NCBI GenBank assembly: GCA_963734575.1
Contig: CAVTHT010000004.1
Span: 372,001-436,000, forward strand
Source: CAIWHR01 sp963734575
GTDB lineage: Bacteria; Pseudomonadota; Gammaproteobacteria; Burkholderiales; Casimicrobiaceae
DNA: 64,000 bases
Direction: 5' to 3'
Positions 59,688 to 64,000 of the stretch are shown piece by piece. Position numbers and translations under genes: made by a program. Every line of letters starts with the position of its first letter. The stretch's first letter is position 1. The notes beneath the pieces are model-generated. The model was not told the DNA's origin, made no database searches, and worked only from the letters and a program-made list of their open reading frames with translations.

Positions 59688-59853
59688 TGTAGGTCAGGCT
59701 TCAGCCTGACATTGCGCCCTTTGCATTGCGCCGTTTGTAGGCCGGGCTCAGCCTGACATTGGCCAAGCGAGGCTGAAGCCTCGCCTACAAACGGGGCGGC
59801 CAAGCGAGGCTGAAGCCTCGCCTACAGTCGGGGCTCGCCAGGCGAGGCTGAAC
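59688..59853. repeat. REP-like palindromic repeat cluster
   Basis: Five related short palindromes lie head to tail and inverted. Two read on the plus strand (59688-59714 tgtaggtcaggcttcagcct..., and 59734-59764), two near-identical ones are in the opposite orientation (59761-59794 and 59798-59831, core gcgaggctgaagcctcgc), and a partial one is at 59836-59853. Each can form a hairpin flanked by tgtagg/cctaca. This resembles REP-type elements in proteobacterial intergenic regions between convergent genes. They fill the gap between serS and the convergent beta-propeller gene and may also act as a terminator. No RAYT (REP-associated transposase) gene is present in the window. Confidence 0.85.
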
Positions 59854-61029
59854 TCAGCGCATGTTGCCGGTGTGTCCGAGCGAATAGCGGCCCGGCTGCG
59901 GCCACACCGCGAGCCCGTGCGGCTCCTTGCCGACCTTGATCTTGGTGACCTGCCCGTTGCCGGTGTCGATGGCGTAGACGACGTTGTCGAAGCGCCCGGC
60001 GAGCCACAGCATCTTGCCGTCGGCACTCACGTTCCCCATGTCGGGGCTGCCGCCGCCGGGAATCGGCCACGTGACGTCGACCTTGCGCGTGGCGAAGTCG
60101 ATCACCGAGACGCTTCCCTTGCCGTTGCGCTTGCCGTGGATCTTGTTCGATCCGCGATTGGCGACGTACAGCTTGCGTCCGTCGCGACTGGGGTAGAGGC
60201 CATGCGTGCCGACGCCGGTCTTGATGAACTCGATCTCGCGGAACGCATCGCCGTCGACCACGAACACGCCGTCGGCCATCATGTCCGCGACGTAGAAGAG
60301 CCTGCCGTCGGGCGAGATGCGGATGTCCTGGGGCATCCCGCCACGCGAGAGCTTGAGGTACCCGAGCACCTTGCGGTTGACGAGGTCCACCTTGACGAGG
60401 CTGCCCTTGAACTCGCAGGTGAAGATGGCCCAGGCGCCGTCGATGGCGAAATCGGCGTGATTGGCGCCGTCGCAATCCGGCACCTCGATCGAGAACTGCA
60501 GCGCCATCGTGTGCGGATCACGGAAGTCGAGTCGCTTCAGTGCCTCGGCGACGATGATCGCGTACTTGCCGTCGGGCGAGAAATACATGTTGTACGGATC
60601 GTCGACCGCAATGGGCTTGCCCGGCTTGCCCGTCGTGGGATCGATCGGCGTCAGGCTGCCGTCGCGGCGGCCCTCCGCGTTGTTGGCGACCCACAATGTC
60701 TTCAGGTCCCACGCCGGCACGACGTGCTGCGGGTTGATGCCGACGCGGAACCGGTCCACCACCTTCATGCTGGCCGGATCGATCACGTACACGTCGTTCG
60801 ACTGCACGTTCGGCACGTAGACGCGCGGCAGCGCGCTGGCCACGGTCGGGCTCAGGCGATTGGCGGCTTGCTCGCTGTACAGGTTGGCGGGGTCGATCAC
60901 ACCGGGCATGCCCGGAATCGTGCTGATCGCACGCGGCTGCGGAGCCTGCTGCGATTGCGGGGCCTGCGCAAACGCGAGCGTGGCTGCGCCGGCGAGTGCC
61001 AGCACACGAAAGAAGGAAGACAGGATCAC
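59854..61029 (-). CDS. exported YVTN-type beta-propeller protein
   Basis: A 391-residue exported protein. The signal peptide MILSSFFRVLALAGAATLAF ends near AQA. The mature protein is a seven-bladed YVTN/NHL-like propeller: repeating strands such as RVYVPNVQSNDVYVIDPASM, PYNMYFSPDGKYAIIVAEAL, PQDIRISPDGRLFYVADMMA and HGLYPSRDGRKLYVANRGSN, finishing with DNVVYAIDTGNGQVTKIKVG. Such propellers bind partners, metals or oxidised substrates; no catalytic motif is evident. It lies 48 bp after the creatininase-like gene and probably shares its transcript with mltF. Confidence 0.88.
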   Translation of the reverse strand: MILSSFFRVLALAGAATLAFAQAPQSQQAPQPRAISTIPGMPGVIDPANLYSEQAANRLSPTVASALPRVYVPNVQSNDVYVIDPASMKVVDRFRVGINPQHVVPAWDLKTLWVANNAEGRRDGSLTPIDPTTGKPGKPIAVDDPYNMYFSPDGKYAIIVAEALKRLDFRDPHTMALQFSIEVPDCDGANHADFAIDGAWAIFTCEFKGSLVKVDLVNRKVLGYLKLSRGGMPQDIRISPDGRLFYVADMMADGVFVVDGDAFREIEFIKTGVGTHGLYPSRDGRKLYVANRGSNKIHGKRNGKGSVSVIDFATRKVDVTWPIPGGGSPDMGNVSADGKMLWLAGRFDNVVYAIDTGNGQVTKIKVGKEPHGLAVWPQPGRYSLGHTGNMR

Positions 61030-61077
61030 GACGGTTCCGTTAGAGGGATGATGACGAGGCGATGCGCTTGCGGTGCA

Positions 61078-61902
61078 TCAACGGCGGGCAGTCACGCGGC
61101 GAATGGCGTCGGCGGTCTGTTGAACGATGAGATCCACGCCGAGCTGTCCGAGCTCGGCCGTGGCACGACGCGGATCGCCCTGCACGCCGGTCCCAGTGCC
61201 GGTCGCGACAGCCAGCCGGTCGGTGCGGACGAGATGCGGATCGATCGCGAGCGTGAGCGAAGTGTCGGCGAGCCCGGCATGGATGCCGATCTCGTGCTCG
61301 GAAAAGCCTCGCGCCTTGAGGGCTTGCGCGTATGCCGTTTCGGCGACGCGATAATACTCCTCGAGTGCGTGCGCGCGCACGTCCGCTCGCGCCCATTCGC
61401 GGTTGAGCTGCTCGGCCGCCGTGCGCTCCTCCTTCTGATAGCCGCCATGGTCGCCGAGAAAGACGATGTCGCGGAATCCGTGCGCGCGGAAACTGCGGGC
61501 GGCACCTTCGAGCACGGCGACGAACGTCGCCGAGGGAATGCTGATCGTTCCGGCGAAGCGCATGTGCGCGGCCGGCGGCGCGACGCTCCCCTCGGGAACG
61601 TAGGCGATCACGGGCGCAACGACGGCGTTGCCGAGTGCGTCCGCGATCCGCTGTGCCAAAGCGGCCGCGCGCACGTTGTGCTTCCCCAGCGCCATGTGCG
61701 GCCCGTTCTGCTCGGTGCCCCCGATCGGGATGAGGATCGTGGTCTTGCCAGCGCGCACCGCGTCGCGCACTTCCGTCCAGGTCATCTGCTCGAGCTCAAC
61801 GGTCGGCGCCGCATGAGCCCACGTCGCAAGCAACGCCAGGGTCGCCGCTGCCAGCGCACCTGCAACCGCACCCGCCCCGCGCCGCCGCTGCGCCCGGATC
61901 AC
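61078..61902 (-). CDS. exported creatininase-family amidohydrolase with altered metal-ligand motif
   Basis: A 274-residue creatininase-fold protein with an apparent signal peptide (GAVAGALAAATLALLATWAHA). The family's first metal motif, usually E-Q-H-G-P-H ... T-D, reads IGGTEQNGPHMALGKHN. VFLGDHGGYQKEE replaces the GxHGGN motif, and EIGIHAGLADTSL lacks the usual second glutamate. So several canonical zinc/manganese ligands are changed, yet the sequence is otherwise well formed. It may define a different metal site or a non-amidase role. The GTG start overlaps the mltF stop (GTGA), so translation is coupled to a lytic transglycosylase. The reaction is unknown. Confidence 0.85.
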   Translation of the reverse strand: MIRAQRRRGAGAVAGALAAATLALLATWAHAAPTVELEQMTWTEVRDAVRAGKTTILIPIGGTEQNGPHMALGKHNVRAAALAQRIADALGNAVVAPVIAYVPEGSVAPPAAHMRFAGTISIPSATFVAVLEGAARSFRAHGFRDIVFLGDHGGYQKEERTAAEQLNREWARADVRAHALEEYYRVAETAYAQALKARGFSEHEIGIHAGLADTSLTLAIDPHLVRTDRLAVATGTGTGVQGDPRRATAELGQLGVDLIVQQTADAIRRVTARR

Positions 61903-63353
61903 GGCAGCACCACGGCGACGGGATCGCGCCATCCCTGCACGGTGACCTTGAGGCGCGGCCGGAACACCGGCTCGTGCGCGAGCAGCACGTCGTAATAGGC
62001 CCGAACGCGATCGACGAAGGCGACGGGCATGCCGCCGCGTGCGTAGCCGAGGCGCGCGCCCTCGTAGTATTCGGGCTGGGCGAGGAGCGGCAGCGTCTTC
62101 TTCACGTCGCTCCAGAGGTCCGGATTGAGCTTCTGCTTCTGCGCCAGGATGCGCGCATCCTCGAGGTGGCCGAGGCCGATGTTGAACGCGGCCAGCGCAA
62201 GCCACGTACGGTCGGGCTCCTGGATGCGCGGCGGGAGCTTCTCCTTGAGCGTGCGCAGGTAGCGCGCCGCCGCCGGGATGCTCACCTTGGGGTCGAGGCG
62301 ATCGACGACGCCGAGGTGCCGGGCCGTCTCCTCGGTCAACTGCATGATGCCACGCACGCCGGTCTCGCTCGTCGCCTGCGGATCCCACTGCGACTCCTGG
62401 TACGAGATGGCGGCGAGGAGGCGCCACTCGATGCCCGTGCCCTGCTGGGCGAGCTCGAAGGCCTGGCGGAACTGGGGAAGGATCGAGCGGATTCGCTCCT
62501 GCATGACGCCCGCGTCGAGGCGTGGCACTTCATTGGCGTGACCGAAATGGCGCTCGATCAGGCGCTCGAGCGTGCCGTCGCGCTTGATCTGCGCCAGCCA
62601 GGCGTCGATTTCGTCGCGCAGGGCGTCGGCCCCCGGCGGAAGCACCCAGGCGAGGTCGCGCTTGCCGTCGACCGGGAAGGCCACCTCGAAGTTGAGGTAG
62701 ACGTTGCGCGACAGCGCGGCGACGTTGGACGCCACGATGGCATAGTCGAGCTGCCCATCGCTCACCTGCGCGACCAGGGCGTCGCCGGACGCAACGTCCA
62801 TCGCGGTCCAGTCCACGTCGGCATGGGCCCGGCGCAGTTCCTTGAGCTGGTCGTCGAGCCCGGTGTTGTCCAGGAAGCCGACTCGTGCGCCGGTGAGGTC
62901 GTGCCAGTGGGTCGGCTTGAACCCGTCGGCGTTGTAGATGAGGACCGGCTCGACCGTGTAGTAGCCGCTCGTCCAGAGCACGGCGTCGTTGTCGTCGGCG
63001 TGCGGCTTGTCGCGCGTCAGCCGGGCGGCGAGGCCACGCAGCCGCGCCGGGGTGGGCCGGTAGAGCCCACCCGCGCCGATGTGCGCCGTGCCTTTTGTAA
63101 CGGCATCGATCAGTTCGCCGGCGTTGCCTGCCGGGACGAAGCGCACCTTGAGCTTCTTGCGCGCCGCGAACAACCGCGCGAGATCGGCGTCGAAACCGGC
63201 CGGCTGCCCGCTCGGCGCCTCGTAGAAGGTCGCTGGTCCGGGGCGCACCCGCACCACCAGTTCATCGGCCGGCAGCTTGACCGGCTCAGGCGCGGGAGCC
63301 GGGACCTCGCTCCGTTCGCAAGCCGCCAGCCCGCCGATCACCGCGAGGGTCAT
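61899..63353 (-). CDS. mltF: membrane-bound lytic murein transglycosylase F
   Basis: A 484-residue MltF lipoprotein. The N-terminus VIGGLAACERSE holds a lipobox (LAAC, Cys12). It is followed by an SBP_bac_3-type periplasmic binding domain (AGFDADLARLFAARKKLKVR, HIGAGGLYRPTPARL) and an SLT lysozyme-like domain with the catalytic glutamate in AISYQESQWDPQATSETGVR and GIMQLTEETARHLGV. It cleaves peptidoglycan glycan strands to 1,6-anhydromuramyl ends at the outer membrane. The ATG at 63353 leaves a short n-region. Its stop overlaps the start of the creatininase-like gene. Confidence 0.93.
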   Translation of the reverse strand: MTLAVIGGLAACERSEVPAPAPEPVKLPADELVVRVRPGPATFYEAPSGQPAGFDADLARLFAARKKLKVRFVPAGNAGELIDAVTKGTAHIGAGGLYRPTPARLRGLAARLTRDKPHADDNDAVLWTSGYYTVEPVLIYNADGFKPTHWHDLTGARVGFLDNTGLDDQLKELRRAHADVDWTAMDVASGDALVAQVSDGQLDYAIVASNVAALSRNVYLNFEVAFPVDGKRDLAWVLPPGADALRDEIDAWLAQIKRDGTLERLIERHFGHANEVPRLDAGVMQERIRSILPQFRQAFELAQQGTGIEWRLLAAISYQESQWDPQATSETGVRGIMQLTEETARHLGVVDRLDPKVSIPAAARYLRTLKEKLPPRIQEPDRTWLALAAFNIGLGHLEDARILAQKQKLNPDLWSDVKKTLPLLAQPEYYEGARLGYARGGMPVAFVDRVRAYYDVLLAHEPVFRPRLKVTVQGWRDPVAVVLP

Positions 63354-63436
63354 CAGCCGGGCGATGATGCATGCAGGAAGGGGCAGGCGTTCGGAAGCGA
63401 TAATGTGCGGACGGTAACCACATGGTCGAGGGCCCG

Positions 63437-63442
63437 ATTATA
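63437..63442 (-). promoter_or_regulatory. candidate -10 element for mltF
   Basis: The minus strand reads TATAAT, 83 nt upstream of the mltF ATG. No good -35 is seen at 16-18 bp. It would drive the mltF/creatininase-like/propeller operon. Confidence 0.45.
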
Positions 63443-63533
63443 CCGGGCGGCTTGCCCGCACTTGGGTTTGCCTTGCAAATCAGCGATCCATCACTATTTG
63501 TTCGGATAATGCACGAACTCGCCGGCGTCGGCC

Positions 63534-63562
63534 TTGCTGCCCCGGATCCAATGCCGGATAAT
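63534..63562 (+). promoter_or_regulatory. probable sigma-70 promoter of the 4.5S RNA gene
   Basis: TTGCTG (63534-63539), a 17-bp spacer and GATAAT (63557-63562) form a good sigma-70 match ending about 31 nt before the start of the SRP RNA helix. This is the best-formed promoter in the window. Confidence 0.65.
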
Positions 63563-63593
63563 CATCGCTTGCGCTCGCCACGCATCCGATCAA

Positions 63594-63691
63594 TGGCGGG
63601 TCGCCCCGCATTGCATGGTCGTGAACCTGGTCAGGTCCGGAAGGAAGCAGCCACAGCGATTCTCTGCAAGTGCCGGGGGAACGGCTCGCCA
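63594..63691 (+). ncRNA. ffs: signal recognition particle 4.5S RNA
   Basis: The universal SRP domain IV core ggtcaggtccggaaggaagc followed by agcc is present at about 63629-63652, with the GGAA tetraloop and the asymmetric loop that binds Ffh. Outer arms pair: TGGCGGGTCGCCCCGCA on the 5' side with TGCCGGGGGAACGGCTCGCCA-like 3' sequence (given here only as end positions 63594 and 63691). Total length is about 98 nt. It lies just upstream of dnaX, as in many betaproteobacteria. The exact mature ends are uncertain by several bases. Confidence 0.93.
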
Positions 63692-63816
63692 CCTCTTGCC
63701 CGCCCCCGCGTCGCTCCCGTGATCGTCAGGATCGCGGCCGCCCGCGTGGGCGGGAATCCGGTGACCGGGCCGACAGCCGCGTCTTCCCGCCCCACCCGCG
63801 CATACGGGACGCTTTC

Positions 63817-64000
63817 ATGACCTATCAGGCGCTCGCCCGGAAGTGGCGGCCTCGCACGTTTGCCGAGCTCTCCGGCCAGGAGCACGTGGTCCGGGCGCTC
63901 TCGAATGCGCTGACGCGCAACCGCCTGCACCACGCCTATCTGCTGACCGGCACGCGTGGTGTGGGGAAGACGACGATCGCGCGGATCCTCGCCAAGAGCC
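63817..64000 (+). CDS. dnaX: DNA polymerase III subunits gamma/tau, right-truncated
   Basis: The first 61 codons of DnaX, the ATPase of the clamp loader, cut off by the right edge of the window. MTYQALARKWRPRTFAELSG is the classical start, followed by QEHVVRALSNALTRNRLHHA and the Walker A GTRGVGKTTIARILAK. It lies 125 bp after the 4.5S RNA gene. Whether it makes a shorter gamma form by frameshifting cannot be seen here. Confidence 0.95.
   Translation, partial: MTYQALARKWRPRTFAELSGQEHVVRALSNALTRNRLHHAYLLTGTRGVGKTTIARILAKS

Noticed and set aside
59688..59853. CRISPR array
   Set aside because: Units are palindromic, in both orientations and adjacent without regular unique spacers; no cas genes are present.
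63409..63820. A 132-codon open frame covering the mltF-dnaX gap
   Set aside because: It overlaps the 4.5S RNA gene and its promoter and has no protein family features.

Overview
The window is a GC-rich (roughly two-thirds G+C by eye) chromosomal segment of a betaproteobacterium, most likely from the Burkholderiales or a nearby lineage. This rests on gene content and order: aminotransferase next to uvrB, yciO-M50 protease-trpS-scpA-scpB-rluB, ilvE/zf-CHCC/waaF, glnE/yhdP/nitrilase, ftsK-lolA-rarA-serS, and a 4.5S RNA just before dnaX. It looks like core chromosome. I see no phage, transposase, integrase or CRISPR array. A species cannot be named from the sequence alone.

Layout. 0-7.5 kb: an SDR/DUF2867 protein cut by the left edge, tRNA-Cys and tRNA-Gly, an aromatic/aspartate aminotransferase, an MsbA-type ABC exporter, uvrB and a low-molecular-weight phosphatase. 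7.5-16.4 kb: rne with a long leader, rluC, a HAD phosphatase, an orphan LuxR-type regulator, and cysB with an MFS exporter and a DUF192 protein. 16.4-22 kb: the yciO-to-rluB operon (tRNA modification, intramembrane protease, TrpRS, condensin kleisin proteins, rRNA pseudouridylation). 22-26.5 kb: a crotonase, a FemAB-like acyltransferase, a PII protein and a PQQ-type sugar dehydrogenase. 26.6-33 kb: a complete branched-chain amino-acid-type ABC importer with a LivM-LivG fusion, then tldD. 33-41.1 kb: a minus-strand surface-glycan block (methyltransferase, GT2-GT4 fusion, unknown helical protein, WecB, NTF2-like, WaaF) followed by zf-CHCC and ilvE. 41.2-49.4 kb: a MarR regulator with a perfect 23-bp palindrome upstream, glnE, yhdP and a nitrilase-family amidase. 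49.4-53.4 kb: a phospholipase D/VTT fusion, an Smr protein and trxB. 53.5-59.7 kb: ftsK, a small unknown gene, lolA, rarA and serS. 59.7-64 kb: a short REP-like array, an exported operon (mltF, creatininase-like, beta-propeller), 4.5S RNA and the start of dnaX.

Many genes carry apparent one-base insertions or deletions that break the reading frame while protein similarity continues in another frame. They cluster at about 29.8-33.7 kb and 54.7-58.7 kb and hit essential genes (ftsK, serS, lolA, rne, glnE). The simplest reading is residual indel error in an unpolished sequence, not gene decay. I give such genes as single CDS spans and note where the frame changes. Nothing here is clearly a new defence or mobile system. 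The best leads are the marR palindrome, the co-translated exported trio mltF/creatininase-like/beta-propeller, the glycan block with its unknown helical protein, the small gene overlapping both ftsK and lolA, and the orphan LuxR receptor.
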